From positions 53,980 to 117,979 of the forward strand of contig CAZECG010000003.1 in NCBI GenBank assembly GCA_964510535.1: 64,000 nt of DNA. The letters are read 5' to 3'. The notes under the pieces were generated by a model, which had not been told where the DNA came from, ran no database searches, and worked only from the letters and a program-made list of their open reading frames with translations. Made by a program: the position numbers and the translations under genes. Below are positions 35,462 through 44,732 of the stretch, piece by piece. Numbering within the stretch: the first letter of the stretch is position 1; the number at the start of each line of letters is the position of its first letter. This DNA is from JAJPXC01 sp964510535. GTDB taxonomy: Bacteria; Bacteroidota; Bacteroidia; Bacteroidales; Muribaculaceae.

Positions 35462-36745
35462 TTAGTAACGCTTCATTCCGTTCCAACGCGAGCGTTGCAG
35501 TTCTCGCATTTTTTGCTCCGCCGGGTTGTCGGCCGGTTCCCATAGCTGCCTTGTTGACAGAGTGTCGGGCAAGAATTGCTGTTGTATGAAGTGCCCGGGA
35601 TAGTCGTGTGAATACTTGTAATCATGTCCATATCCCATCTGCTTCATCAGCTTGGTCGGTGCGTTGCGCAGGTGTAGCGGCACAGGCAAGTCACCGGTAG
35701 CCTCAACCAGTTCAAGCGCCGAGTTTATAGCTAAATAAGCTGAGTTGCTCTTGGCCGACGTAGCCAGGTACACAGCGCACTCCGATAGCGGTATGCGCCC
35801 TTCGGGCATACCTATTTTTTGAATCACTTCAAATGTGGCGTTGGCGAGCAGTAGGGCATTGGGATTTGCGAGCCCTATATCTTCGGCGGCGAGTATCACC
35901 ATTCGGCGAGCTATAAACTCCGGGTCCTCTCCGCCGGCAATCATCCGGGCGAGCCAATAGATGGCAGCATCGGGGTCGCTGCCGCGTATGCTTTTGATGA
36001 ACGCCGAAATTATGTCGTAGTGCATCTCGCCGTTTTTATCGTATGCCGCGGGGTTTTCCTGCAATCGGTCGGTAACGAGCCGGTCATTTATGACCATTGG
36101 TTCTTTGGCGGGTGTTGATTGCTCAAGCAGATCGAGGATGTTGAGCATTTTGCGGGCATCGCCGCCTGCGAATCGGAACAGCGCGTCGGTTTCCTCGACT
36201 CTGACATCCCGCTTAGATAGGATTTCGTCGTCGGTTATGGCATGGTCGAGTAGCTGCTGTAATTGCGATGCTTCGAGCGGTTTAAGCGTGTAGACTTGTG
36301 CGCGTGACAGCAGTGGGCGTATGACCTCAAACGACGGATTCTCGGTTGTCGCACCGATTAGTGTCACTATGCCGCTCTCGACGGCCCCGAGCAGCGAGTC
36401 TTGCTGCGACTTGTTGAAACGGTGGATTTCGTCGATGAACAGGATGGGGCGGCTGTCGGAGAACATACTTGCCGCGTCGAGGCGACAACGGTCGAGCACT
36501 TCACGGACATCTTTTACCCCGGCATGGACTGCGCTAAGCGTGTAGAACGGCGATTTCGTGGCATTAGATATGATTTTTGCCAACGTGGTTTTGCCGACAC
36601 CTGGGGGTCCCCACAGAATGAACGATGATAATTTGCCGCTGTCAATCATGCGGCGCAATATGCAGTTCGGGCCTATCAAATGGTCTTGACCTATGTAATT
36701 GTCAAGCGATGTCGGCCTCATACGCTCGGCTAATGGTGGTAACAT
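35462..36745 (-). CDS. rarA: RarA/MgsA AAA+ ATPase, replication-associated recombination protein
   Basis: It acts at stalled replication forks. The 427 residues carry Walker A GPPGVGKTT (46-54), Walker B ILFIDEIHRF (101-110), sensor 1 GATTENPSFEV and arginine finger region LLSRAQVYTL. The C-terminal tetramerisation domain has RGSDPDAAIYWLARMI and EDIGLANP, ending in the RarA tail with GYGHDYKYSHDYPGHF. The length and N-terminal MLPPLAERMRPTSLDNYIGQ are typical of the family (MgsA/WRNIP1). It is transcribed alone; a TAATTTTG element at 36773-36766 is its likely promoter. Confidence 0.95.
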   Translation of the reverse strand: MLPPLAERMRPTSLDNYIGQDHLIGPNCILRRMIDSGKLSSFILWGPPGVGKTTLAKIISNATKSPFYTLSAVHAGVKDVREVLDRCRLDAASMFSDSRPILFIDEIHRFNKSQQDSLLGAVESGIVTLIGATTENPSFEVIRPLLSRAQVYTLKPLEASQLQQLLDHAITDDEILSKRDVRVEETDALFRFAGGDARKMLNILDLLEQSTPAKEPMVINDRLVTDRLQENPAAYDKNGEMHYDIISAFIKSIRGSDPDAAIYWLARMIAGGEDPEFIARRMVILAAEDIGLANPNALLLANATFEVIQKIGMPEGRIPLSECAVYLATSAKSNSAYLAINSALELVEATGDLPVPLHLRNAPTKLMKQMGYGHDYKYSHDYPGHFIQQQFLPDTLSTRQLWEPADNPAEQKMRELQRSRWNGMKRY

Positions 36746-36765
36746 AACGTGTTGTTGGTTTTATG

Positions 36766-36773
36766 CAAAATTA
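36766..36773 (-). promoter_or_regulatory. -7 promoter element of rarA
   Basis: Minus-strand TAATTTTG, exact TAnnTTTG, 20 bases upstream of the rarA ATG. No clear -33 element. Confidence 0.5.
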
Positions 36774-36860
36774 ATCAATAAGTTTTAGCGGAGATGGCGC
36801 GAGCGTGTTAATAGATTATAATCACTTGTCGTTAAATCGTTAAATCAAATATTTTTTTAC

Positions 36861-36868
36861 TACCTTTA
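36861..36868 (+). promoter_or_regulatory. Possible promoter of the 37016-39916 operon
   Basis: TACCTTTA departs from TAnnTTTG only in the last base. It would give a leader of some 140 bases before the ATG at 37016. A direct repeat of GTTAAATC lies just upstream near 36831. No other gene is visible between 36746 and 37015. Confidence 0.35.
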
Positions 36869-37015
36869 CAAACGCAAGTCTGCGGTGGTGTGATCTGTCG
36901 CGCTTGTGCGGCAAGCCGTTGACGCTTGTGTGTAAACTTTAATTGATTGAATATGTTGAGCTTAATAGGCTTGATGCCCATGGCCCGAAGTTTGACGTTG
37001 TAAATATAAGTTGAG

Positions 37016-37240
37016 ATGAAACAATCTGATAATAACTCTGTTGCCGGCAGTTTGGCTCGCACTATATTTGGTGCGGTTATGATTGTGATTTATGTTGGAA
37101 TGGGCGTGTTGTTCCTCATAAATTTCTTTGATTGGATTCCTAAATGGGATTGGCTCCGCTATGGCGGTGGTGTCGTGTTTATCATCTATGGCATTTGGAG
37201 GGCTATCCGCCAAATACGCGGCATTGATTCCAATATTTAA
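37016..37240 (+). CDS. Small two-span membrane protein
   Basis: 74 residues, function unknown. Two hydrophobic segments (about 15-36, GAVMIVIYVGMGVLFLINFF, and 48-62, YGGGVVFIIYGIWRAI) are joined by a short loop rich in Trp and Asp, with a basic C-terminus. It lies 33 bases upstream of the PstS-like lipoprotein. Small proteins like this occur in Bacteroidetes envelope operons, often next to ExbB/ExbD/TonB; those genes are absent here. Confidence 0.7.
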   Translation: MKQSDNNSVAGSLARTIFGAVMIVIYVGMGVLFLINFFDWIPKWDWLRYGGGVVFIIYGIWRAIRQIRGIDSNI

Positions 37241-37273
37241 TTAGCCCTTACCACTCTGAAACCATCATCATTT

Positions 37274-38251
37274 ATGAAGAAATTTTTGATTTTGGCCGGC
37301 CTGGCGTTATCATTAGTTGTAGGCGGTTGTGCAAAGTACTCCGACCGCCCGAAAGGGGTTACCTCCACGAGCGGCACAACGATTTTGGCGTGTGACGCAA
37401 GTTTTGAGAACATAATGGAGCAGGAAATCGGTGTTTTTGAATACATATATCCCGAAGTCAGCGTATTGCCTTATTACATCAGTGAAAAAGCCGCCGTCGA
37501 CTCTTTGATGGGTCTCAATATCCCCTCGGCCGTGCTCGCTCGCGACCTCACGCCACAGGAGCGCGCCTACTTAGAGTCAAACAAAAAGAAGCCGAAGTCT
37601 AAGCGTATCGCTATCGACGCTATCGCCCTCATTGTCAATCCGGCAAACAATGTAAACATTCTCTCAATAAAGGAAATCAAAGAGATTCTCTCTGGAGAAA
37701 TCACCGAGTGGAACCAGCTTGAGCCGAGTAAACTTGGCAAAATATCGGTCGTTTTTGACAATGAAGGGTCAAGCACGGTCCAATATATGAAAGATTCTCT
37801 CCTCAACGGTGGCAAATTCGGACAGAACGTATTCGCCCAGAGCACCAACCCCGAAGTGTTTGAGGCCGTGAAGAACAATAAGAACGCTATCGGCATCATT
37901 GGTGTAAGCTGGATTTCGGCGGATATGCGCAAAGCAGAGACATCGTCGGCAGAGTCGCTGGCAAAGAGCCTTGAGGTGGAGGACACAGTAGCCTCGACTT
38001 TTGACACGTCGGTCAAGGTTTTGAAGGTGCGCCGCGACGATAGCATAGAAGCATATCAGCCCTACCAGGCGTATATCTACGACGGACGCTATCCGCTATA
38101 TCGTTCCATATATATGATAACAACCGGAGTGGGTGGAACTCCGTCCCATGGGTTCTTCTCGTTTGTAACCGGTTTTCAAGGTCAGAAAATAATCATGAAG
38201 ACGGGAATATTACCCGCCACCGTGCATCCCCGCATGGTTAATGTTGAATAA
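37274..38251 (+). CDS. PstS-like substrate-binding lipoprotein
   Basis: A periplasmic solute-binding-fold protein. The signal peptide ends in lipobox VVGGC (Cys19). TILACDASFENIMEQEI and AIALIVNPANN give the PBP-like type 2 fold. NEGSSTVQYMKDSLL resembles the phosphate-binding loop of PstS, and GVSWIS corresponds to its closing lobe. No phosphate transporter permease or ATPase is nearby, so phosphate uptake is doubtful. The context (small membrane protein before, TPR protein after) fits a Bacteroidetes envelope module of unknown task. Confidence 0.8.
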   Translation: MKKFLILAGLALSLVVGGCAKYSDRPKGVTSTSGTTILACDASFENIMEQEIGVFEYIYPEVSVLPYYISEKAAVDSLMGLNIPSAVLARDLTPQERAYLESNKKKPKSKRIAIDAIALIVNPANNVNILSIKEIKEILSGEITEWNQLEPSKLGKISVVFDNEGSSTVQYMKDSLLNGGKFGQNVFAQSTNPEVFEAVKNNKNAIGIIGVSWISADMRKAETSSAESLAKSLEVEDTVASTFDTSVKVLKVRRDDSIEAYQPYQAYIYDGRYPLYRSIYMITTGVGGTPSHGFFSFVTGFQGQKIIMKTGILPATVHPRMVNVE

Positions 38252-38287
38252 AAGAATAAATAATACATAACTAACCAAGTAATTAAT

Positions 38288-39916
38288 ATGAGAATTAAAT
38301 TTTTGAGTTCTTTACTGTTGGTAGGTGCCGTTACAGCTTCGGCGCAAGGATTTAAAGATGGAATCCAATATTACAATGCCGACAATCTCGAGGAGGCCTC
38401 TATCATCCTTAACCGTACCTTAGGCGACGCTGACACCGACAAGGCTCAGGCCAACTACTATCTCGGTGCTATCGCTTTGAAAAACGGCAATAAGGCTGAT
38501 GCCGAAAAGTATTTCAATGACGGTATCGCTGCTAACCCCGAGTATTCTTACAACTACGTGGGCCTCGGCTCGCTCGCCCTCGCCAATGGCAACAAAGACG
38601 CTGCCGAAGACCAGTTCAAAAAAGCCCAATCGTTAGCCAAGAAAGACGCTGTCACCTATGTCAACATAGCTCGCGCTTACCACATGGCCGACCATGCGCT
38701 CTACGCTAAGGAGATTGACAAAATGATTGCCAAGGCACTTAAAATCAACAAGAAACACCCCGCAATCTACATCCTGCAAGCCGATATGGCGGCTCCCACC
38801 AACGTTGGTGAAGCAGCCGGCCTATATGATATGGCAATGGCGTTTGACGGTGAAGACAACGGCGAAATTGACCACCCCGAAAGCTATGTGAAATATGCCC
38901 GCACTTATTTTACTGTCAATCCCGCCTATTCAATTGACCGTCTGAAAGCACTTTTGGAGAAACAGCCTAATTCGGCTCTCGCTCAGCGTGAGCTTGCCGA
39001 AAAATATTATGACAACGACCAGTTCACAATGGCTGCCGAACAGTATGGCAAATATATCCAAAACCCCAACCACTTCAAGAAGGATGAAATCAGATATGTG
39101 GCTCTGCTCAACTTTGGCAAGAAATATCAGGAATCATTTGACTTGGCTACCAAAATCCTTTCGGAAGACCCGAATAACATCTATATGCAGCGTATGCAGT
39201 TCCTTGATCAGGCTGCGATGAAGAATTATCAAGAGGCTGAGAAGTATGCCAAAGTATTCTTTGCCAATCAAGCCGCTAAAGGTAAGTATGTGCCCAACGA
39301 TTTCACCACATACGGCACTATCCTTCAAGAACTCGGTCAGGATACAGTGGCAGTAACCCAGTATGAGGCGGCTGTCAAGACCTTCCCTGATAAGAAAGAG
39401 CTTTTGCTTGACCTTAGTGCTGCCTACTCAAAGGCTAAAATGTATGTTGAAGCGGCAGCATCTCAGCAACAATATGTTGACCACGGCGACTGTTCTACCA
39501 ACGACCAATTTGTCCTCGCTCGCCGCTACCAAAACGTAGCAGCTACGGCTACCGACTCGCTTCAGCGCATGGAGGCTGTTGCCAACGCTCTTAAATATGT
39601 CGACATTGTTATCGCCAAAGTACCCGACAACTATAACCTTCCTTTCACCCGCGCTCGTATCCTTCTCATCAAGAACGGCGGCAAAGCTGACCAGGAAGCT
39701 GTCGACGCATTTAACAAGACTATCGAATTGCTCGACGCAAATCCCGATAACAAGACTGCGCGCAAGGACACATATGTCACCTGCTACAACCAGATTGCTA
39801 ACTACTATCTCGCACTCGGTGACAAGGAAAACGCTAAAATTTATTTCACCAAATTCCTTGAAATCGACCCCGAGAACGAGCCTTTGCGCAACTACATCGA
39901 AACACAGTTGAAATAA
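38288..39916 (+). CDS. Secreted tetratricopeptide-repeat protein
   Basis: 542 residues with signal peptide (FLSSLLLVGAVTASAQG, cleavage near residue 19). About ten TPR-like helix pairs follow, for example ANYYLGAIALKNGNKADAEKYF, NYVGLGSLALANGNKDAAEDQF and IANYYLALGDKENAKIYFTKFL. It probably scaffolds periplasmic proteins. It ends the operon with the PstS-like gene 36 bases upstream; a terminator follows. Confidence 0.88.
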   Translation: MRIKFLSSLLLVGAVTASAQGFKDGIQYYNADNLEEASIILNRTLGDADTDKAQANYYLGAIALKNGNKADAEKYFNDGIAANPEYSYNYVGLGSLALANGNKDAAEDQFKKAQSLAKKDAVTYVNIARAYHMADHALYAKEIDKMIAKALKINKKHPAIYILQADMAAPTNVGEAAGLYDMAMAFDGEDNGEIDHPESYVKYARTYFTVNPAYSIDRLKALLEKQPNSALAQRELAEKYYDNDQFTMAAEQYGKYIQNPNHFKKDEIRYVALLNFGKKYQESFDLATKILSEDPNNIYMQRMQFLDQAAMKNYQEAEKYAKVFFANQAAKGKYVPNDFTTYGTILQELGQDTVAVTQYEAAVKTFPDKKELLLDLSAAYSKAKMYVEAAASQQQYVDHGDCSTNDQFVLARRYQNVAATATDSLQRMEAVANALKYVDIVIAKVPDNYNLPFTRARILLIKNGGKADQEAVDAFNKTIELLDANPDNKTARKDTYVTCYNQIANYYLALGDKENAKIYFTKFLEIDPENEPLRNYIETQLK

Positions 39917-39950
39917 TACAACTGCGATTTTAATCAGATTCTTTCAATTT

Positions 39951-39983
39951 CAGGCCGCGTCGCAAGATGCGGCCTGATTTTCT
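39951..39983 (+). terminator. Intrinsic terminator after the TPR gene
   Basis: CAGGCCGC (39951-39958) pairs with GCGGCCTG (39969-39976), followed by ATTTTCTTT. It lies 35 bases after the stop codon. Confidence 0.78.
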
Positions 39984-39992
39984 TTATCGCCC

Positions 39993-40026
39993 TTTGCGTT
40001 TTTCTGTTTGAAAAGTGTTAAATTTG
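39993..40026 (+). promoter_or_regulatory. Promoter of the ABC-F gene
   Basis: TTTG (39993-39996), a 22-base spacer and TAAATTTG (40019-40026). The -7 element is exact and the spacing is close to consensus. The leader is about 50 bases. Confidence 0.6.
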
Positions 40027-40083
40027 TACTGTAAACAGCCCGTTTGCGCTATTCTATAATCGTCAGCCTACAATTCGTTATTT

Positions 40084-41949
40084 ATGACCTGTTTCCTGCA
40101 AGTAGAAAACCTCACTAAAAGTGTCGGTGACCGCATATTGTTTAAAGATGTGACTTTCGGTGTCAACGAGGGAGATAAAATCGGTTTAATAGCTAAAAAC
40201 GGTATGGGCAAGACAACCATGCTCCGCTGTTTGGCGGGGGAGGAGGCGGCCGATGAAGGCTCCATCGTCTATCACAACGATTTGCGGGTAGGCTACCTTG
40301 CCCAAATCCCCGAGTTGCCCCCGGAAATGACGGTGGCCGAATGTTGCTTATTGTTTGACACCCCTGTAACCCGGGCGGTGCGCCGCTATGAAGCCGCACT
40401 CGCTTTGGCCGACGATGATGAAATCAATGCCGCCGTTCACGATATGGATGCGGCTGCGGCTTGGGATTACGAAGACCGTCTAAAGCAACTGTTAACTCAG
40501 ATGTCCATTACTGATTTGTCGCAGAGAGTAGCGAGCTTGTCGGGCGGTCAAAAGAAACGTGTCGCGCTTGCCCGCGTCATACTGTCGGAACCTCAACTCA
40601 TCATTCTCGATGAGCCTACCAACCATCTCGACATTGAGACCGTGGAATGGCTTGAGGGCTATCTGTCGAAATCGAGGGTGACATTGCTCATGGTGACCCA
40701 CGACCGTTATTTCCTTGACCGCGTCTGCAACAAAATCATCGAAATCGACCGCGAAACGATTTACACCTACGATGGTAATTATGACTACTATATGCGCCGC
40801 CGTGCGGAACGCATCGCGGCGATGACCGCCGAGCTTGCCAAGGTGAAAAACCTACTCAGCAAGGAGCAAGAGTGGATGAACCGCCAACCGCAAGCCCGAG
40901 CCGGCAAAGCGAAATACCGCATCGACGCTTATTATGACCTCAAGCAGCGGTCGCAGGTAAATCTATCGGAAAAAAACGTTAATCTTCAGGTAAAATCGTC
41001 ATATATCGGTTCAAAAATATTTGAGGCCAAAGGGGTTTCCAAGCGTTTTGGCGACAAGGTGGTGCTTGATGATTTCAACTACATTTTTGCTCGCTATGAG
41101 AAAGTGGGAATCATCGGAGTGAACGGTGTCGGCAAATCCACCTTTATAAAAATGCTTCAAGGCATCGTCAAACCCGACAGCGGCTCGTTTGACGTTGGCG
41201 AAACGGTCAGATTCGGCTATTACAGCCAAGACGGAATCACTTTTGACGAGAACAAAAAGGTAATCGACGCTATAACCGAGATAGCCGAGGATGTGGTCAT
41301 CAACGGCGATACTCACTACACGCCGATGCAATTTCTCACCCACTTCCTTTTCAGTCCCGCAGACCAGCAGAAATATATTCACACATTGAGCGGTGGCGAG
41401 CGTAGCCGTTTGCATTTGGCGGCCGTGTTGATGCGTTCGCCCAATTTCCTAATTCTCGATGAGCCGACCAATGACCTCGACATCGTCACGCTCGGCATTC
41501 TTGAAGATTATCTTAAAGAATTTAAGGGATGCGCCATCATCGTCAGCCACGACCGTTTTTTCCTTGATTGCACCGTCGACCACCTGTTTGTGTTTGAGGG
41601 TAAGGGCAAGGTTAAAGACTTTCCAGGCGGTTACAGCGATTACCGTCAGTGGTGCGAAGAGCGCAAGCGTGCCGATGCCACTGATGCGGCTGCGGCTAAG
41701 CCTAAAACGAATCAACGGCCCAAAGCCGAGCGCCCGGTCAAACTCACATTCAAGGAGCGCAAGGAGCTGGAGGCTCTGACCGTCGAGATTGAACAATTGA
41801 CGGCCGAGAAGGCTGAGCTTGAACTTTCATTCCAATCGTCAGAGGCTTCGGCCGACGACATCATAGCCCGCTCGGCGCGATATGAAGAGGTCAAGTCGCT
41901 TCTCGACGATAAAGAGATGCGCTGGCTCGAATTGTCAGAAAAAGAGTAA
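40084..41949 (+). CDS. uup: ABC-F family ATPase, Uup-like
   Basis: A soluble ATP-binding-cassette protein with two nucleotide-binding domains and no membrane part; such proteins act on ribosomes or on DNA/ribosome quality control. First domain: Walker A GMGKTTM, signature LSGGQKK, Walker B LIILDEPTNHLD. Second: GVNGVGKSTF, LSGGERSR, FLILDEPTNDLD. The ABC-F linker with its charged helices lies between them. A C-terminal coiled-coil extension (KLTFKERKELEALTVEIEQ onward) is the mark of the Uup subgroup. 621 residues is the expected length. Confidence 0.93.
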   Translation: MTCFLQVENLTKSVGDRILFKDVTFGVNEGDKIGLIAKNGMGKTTMLRCLAGEEAADEGSIVYHNDLRVGYLAQIPELPPEMTVAECCLLFDTPVTRAVRRYEAALALADDDEINAAVHDMDAAAAWDYEDRLKQLLTQMSITDLSQRVASLSGGQKKRVALARVILSEPQLIILDEPTNHLDIETVEWLEGYLSKSRVTLLMVTHDRYFLDRVCNKIIEIDRETIYTYDGNYDYYMRRRAERIAAMTAELAKVKNLLSKEQEWMNRQPQARAGKAKYRIDAYYDLKQRSQVNLSEKNVNLQVKSSYIGSKIFEAKGVSKRFGDKVVLDDFNYIFARYEKVGIIGVNGVGKSTFIKMLQGIVKPDSGSFDVGETVRFGYYSQDGITFDENKKVIDAITEIAEDVVINGDTHYTPMQFLTHFLFSPADQQKYIHTLSGGERSRLHLAAVLMRSPNFLILDEPTNDLDIVTLGILEDYLKEFKGCAIIVSHDRFFLDCTVDHLFVFEGKGKVKDFPGGYSDYRQWCEERKRADATDAAAAKPKTNQRPKAERPVKLTFKERKELEALTVEIEQLTAEKAELELSFQSSEASADDIIARSARYEEVKSLLDDKEMRWLELSEKE

Positions 41950-42006
41950 TTCCCACTGATTTGAACTATTTTATAATCTGAAACATTTATATCCATAGTT
42001 GATAAT

Positions 42007-43503
42007 ATGAATCTTTTGACTCCTGAGAACATACTATTGGTTGGCTCGGTATTATTGATTGCCGGCGTATTCCTCGGCAAAACCGGTTACCGTCGAGGCT
42101 TGCCCTTGCTGTTGGTCTTCCTGTTGGTGGGAATGTGCTTCGGCACTGACGGCCTCGGCATCCAGTTCAGCGACACCCACACGGCGCAGAATGTCGGTAT
42201 GGTCGCTCTCTGTATCATCCTTTTTTCGGGTGGTATGGACACGCGCATATCCTCGATTAAGCCTGTCGTGGCTCCCGGTTTGATTCTCTCGACCATCGGT
42301 GTTTTTCTGACGGCATTGCTTACGGGGCTTTTTGTCTGGTGGCTGTCGGGGATGTCGTGGACCAACATCCATTTCGCGTTCTTGCCGTCGTTGCTGCTTG
42401 CGGCAACGATGTCGTCGACCGACTCCGCTTCGGTGTTCGGCATACTTGGCAGTCGCAAGGTTCACCTACGCGAACACTTGCGCCCTATGCTCGAGCTTGA
42501 GAGCGGTTCCAACGACCCTATGGCTTATATGCTCACCATTGTTCTCATCCAAGCCCTCAACGGCGGGGGAGAGGTGTCGGGCTGGACGCTTATCTATCAG
42601 ATACTATTGCAGTTTACTGTCGGCGGTTTGGGCGGCTACTTTATAGGCAAAGCGGCTCTTTGGCTCATTTCGCTTTATCGGCGCATAGGCAGCGGCGGTC
42701 AGTTGAGCGAAGACGCGTCTCAAGCCTCGTCGATGATTTCGATATTGCTCCTTGCCGCACTATTCTTCACATTCTCGTCGACATCGGCTTTAGGCGGCAA
42801 CGGCTATTTGGCTGTCTACATTTGCGGTATAGTGATTGGCAACTCATCGTCATCGACAGTCCGTGCCACATCTAAATTTATGAATGGGCTGACGTGGTTT
42901 GCCCAGATTGTCGTCTTCTTGATGCTCGGGTTGCTTGTCAATCCACACGAGATGATGGTAGTTGCTCCCGTGTCGTTGTTGATTGGCGTGTTTATGATAT
43001 TGATAGGCCGACCGCTGAGCGTGTTTCTCTGTCTCGCACCGCTGCGCAAACTCTCGTTCAACGCTCGCTGTTTCGTTTCGTGGGTGGGGCTTCGAGGTGC
43101 TGTGCCTATCATCTTTGCCACCTATCCGGTAATCGCCGGCATCGACGGTGCGAGTCAAATCTTCAACATAGTGTTTTTCGTTACACTGTTGTCGTTGCTT
43201 ATCCAGGGCACCACTGTTGTTAAGTGCGCCGAGTGGCTCAAGCTCGATGCGCCCCAAGAGGCCGACGATAGCGACTTCGGCGTTGAACTTGCCGATGATA
43301 TACCCACCTCGCTCGAAACCATAACCCTGACCGAATCACATTTTGCCAGTGGCGACACGTTGCGCAACATGAACCTCAATCTCCCTGCCGACTCTCTCGT
43401 CATAATGGTGCGTCGCAAAGGTAAATATCTTGTCCCTAACGGTAGCCGTCACCTTCGCCCGGGCGATGTGCTCCTTATTATGAAAGAGGAGCCCTCGAAA
43501 TAG
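42007..43503 (+). CDS. Potassium/proton antiporter, CPA1 (CvrA/NhaP2) type
   Basis: An inner-membrane K+/H+ or Na+/H+ exchanger. About 12 spans cover residues 1-390, including the CPA1 core ATMSSTDSASVFGILGS and ELESGSNDPMAYMLTI, and the late motif SWVGLRGAVPIIFATYPV. The C-terminal RCK_C domain spans about 410-498 and ends LRPGDVLLIMKEEPSK. It is a second antiporter family in this window (compare the CPA2 protein at 12476). It follows uup by 57 bases on the same strand. Confidence 0.9.
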   Translation: MNLLTPENILLVGSVLLIAGVFLGKTGYRRGLPLLLVFLLVGMCFGTDGLGIQFSDTHTAQNVGMVALCIILFSGGMDTRISSIKPVVAPGLILSTIGVFLTALLTGLFVWWLSGMSWTNIHFAFLPSLLLAATMSSTDSASVFGILGSRKVHLREHLRPMLELESGSNDPMAYMLTIVLIQALNGGGEVSGWTLIYQILLQFTVGGLGGYFIGKAALWLISLYRRIGSGGQLSEDASQASSMISILLLAALFFTFSSTSALGGNGYLAVYICGIVIGNSSSSTVRATSKFMNGLTWFAQIVVFLMLGLLVNPHEMMVVAPVSLLIGVFMILIGRPLSVFLCLAPLRKLSFNARCFVSWVGLRGAVPIIFATYPVIAGIDGASQIFNIVFFVTLLSLLIQGTTVVKCAEWLKLDAPQEADDSDFGVELADDIPTSLETITLTESHFASGDTLRNMNLNLPADSLVIMVRRKGKYLVPNGSRHLRPGDVLLIMKEEPSK

Positions 43504-43541
43504 TCAAGCGCTCCTCCTTTTGTCTATGGGTTGAAATTCGA

Positions 43542-44003
43542 TTATTCTACTTTTATGAATGACACACAGTTGTAATTGGTGTAACCTTTGTGGTCATCAT
43601 AATCCGTTGTTTCAAGATCGAGGGTTGTCGGTGTCAGATTCAGCACGTGGTGGCTGTCTATCTCATCATAATCACTTCCCCATGCGGTGGTTATATAGCC
43701 ATTTTTGTAGCTCCATTTACCATCGCGGTATTCACTACTTTGCCAAAGCGGTGCGCCGCCCTTGTATACATAGTATGTACCGTCGTCAAAAAATTCGACT
43801 TCGGTATCGTAGTAGGCCGATTCAGTTTCCGTTGTTTCACCACTGTCCCAGCTTGTTGTTCGGCTTATTCGCGACTCGCTTTGCCATCTTCCTATTAGAT
43901 TTTTGGGATAGCTTTCGTCGTCGTCATCGTCAGAACATGCCGATAGGGATACACTGATAATAGCTGCTGCTGCAGCGAATAAAAAGAATTTAAATTTTTT
44001 CAT
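43542..44003 (-). CDS. Small lipoprotein with a lipocalin-like beta domain
   Basis: 153 residues, function unknown. The lipobox is SLSAC followed by SDDDDDES, the acidic lipoprotein export signal typical of Bacteroidetes surface lipoproteins. LIGRWQSESRI at the start of the mature part and repeated aromatic strands (YYDTEVEFFDDGTYYVYK, WSYKNGYITT) suggest a lipocalin-like fold seen in many Bacteroides lipoproteins. It is monocistronic with a TAATTTTG element 41 bases upstream. Confidence 0.75.
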   Translation of the reverse strand: MKKFKFFLFAAAAAIISVSLSACSDDDDDESYPKNLIGRWQSESRISRTTSWDSGETTETESAYYDTEVEFFDDGTYYVYKGGAPLWQSSEYRDGKWSYKNGYITTAWGSDYDEIDSHHVLNLTPTTLDLETTDYDDHKGYTNYNCVSFIKVE

Positions 44004-44044
44004 TTTGCGAATGTTTTTAGTTAATGACTAAATGAAAATATTGG

Positions 44045-44052
44045 CAAAATTA
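44045..44052 (-). promoter_or_regulatory. -7 promoter element of the small lipoprotein gene
   Basis: Minus-strand TAATTTTG, exact TAnnTTTG, 41 bases upstream of the ATG. No TTTG at -33. Confidence 0.45.
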
Positions 44053-44138
44053 TCAAAATATCCAGTTATTACCCCCTCCATTTGTTAAAAATGATTAACA
44101 GTAATGAGCCTTTCCGAATTTTTATGATGATGCTGTGG

Positions 44139-44257
44139 TTATCGGGCGAGGTTGAGGTTGAACGACAAGCCGTAGGATGAGTTTGTGGTGGGGTAGGCCG
44201 AGTTTGAGACGAGAGGTGTGTTGACCTGGTGGTCAAAGAACGCCGAGACTGAGAGGC
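44139..44257 (-). pseudogene. Displaced second copy of the sprA 3' end
   Basis: These bases repeat the end of sprA (44733-44842) over 110 bases with six mismatches. Read on the minus strand it still encodes SAFFDHQVNTPLVSNSAY and the final NLNLAR plus stop. All six differences are synonymous; farther upstream the copy has LSVS where sprA has LTIS. It therefore looks like the end of an orthologous sprA rather than decaying DNA. The homology stops abruptly near 44258 at a 20-base repeat. Confidence 0.85.
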
Positions 44258-44291
44258 TCAAATGGGAACAAATGTGCTCAAATGGGAACAA
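44256..44291. repeat. Two direct copies of GCTCAAATGGGAACAA
   Basis: Copies at 44256-44271 and 44276-44291, 20 bases apart, placed exactly where homology to sprA ends and just after the Fic remnant's stop codon. It is probably part of the recombination junction. Confidence 0.7.
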
Positions 44292-44300
44292 TTATTAAGA

Positions 44301-44708
44301 CTATTGTATTTTCTTGATTTCGTTATATAAAGCCAACCCTTTTGCTGTAAGCAGGTATTTTTGTCTCGGATGGTTAGGCTTGTCGGGATATAGCACCTTG
44401 AGAATACCGGCTTCGGAAGCGGGGCTGATATAATTCTCCAAAAATGTCGGACGATGTTTCAGACCGACTTTCTCCATCAACACTTTTAACGGTAATTGTT
44501 CGTTTGATAAAGCTAATAGCAATGAGTGAACTTGTTCGGTTACTTGTACGGTAGGTTGTTCGGTACTTGTACGGTCGATTTGCCTGATTTGTTTTGCCGT
44601 CAGTTCTTCCGGAGCGTTAACCACCATATACCTATTCCGCAACTCATTCGTTTCACCCAATAGAAGATTACGAAAGAACCGTTCCAAATATTCGGACGAA
44701 TAGTAAAG
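44301..44708 (-). pseudogene. Fic-family protein remnant, 5'-truncated
   Basis: Fic proteins transfer AMP to target proteins; many mobile-island copies carry a C-terminal winged-helix domain. Here only the end remains. An open frame after a TGA at 44711-44709 reads LYYSSEYLERFFRNLLLGE, the last helices after the Fic catalytic core. Then comes a QVTEQV-type linker and a winged-helix segment ending KHRPTFLENYISPASEAGIL, YPDKPNHPRQKYLLT. The catalytic HxFx(D/E)GNGRxxR motif is missing. Any start would be a TTG (44687), so expression is doubtful. It sits between the two copies of the sprA 3' end. Confidence 0.8.
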
Positions 44709-44732
44709 TCAAACGATGCTTGCGGTGCGGAG

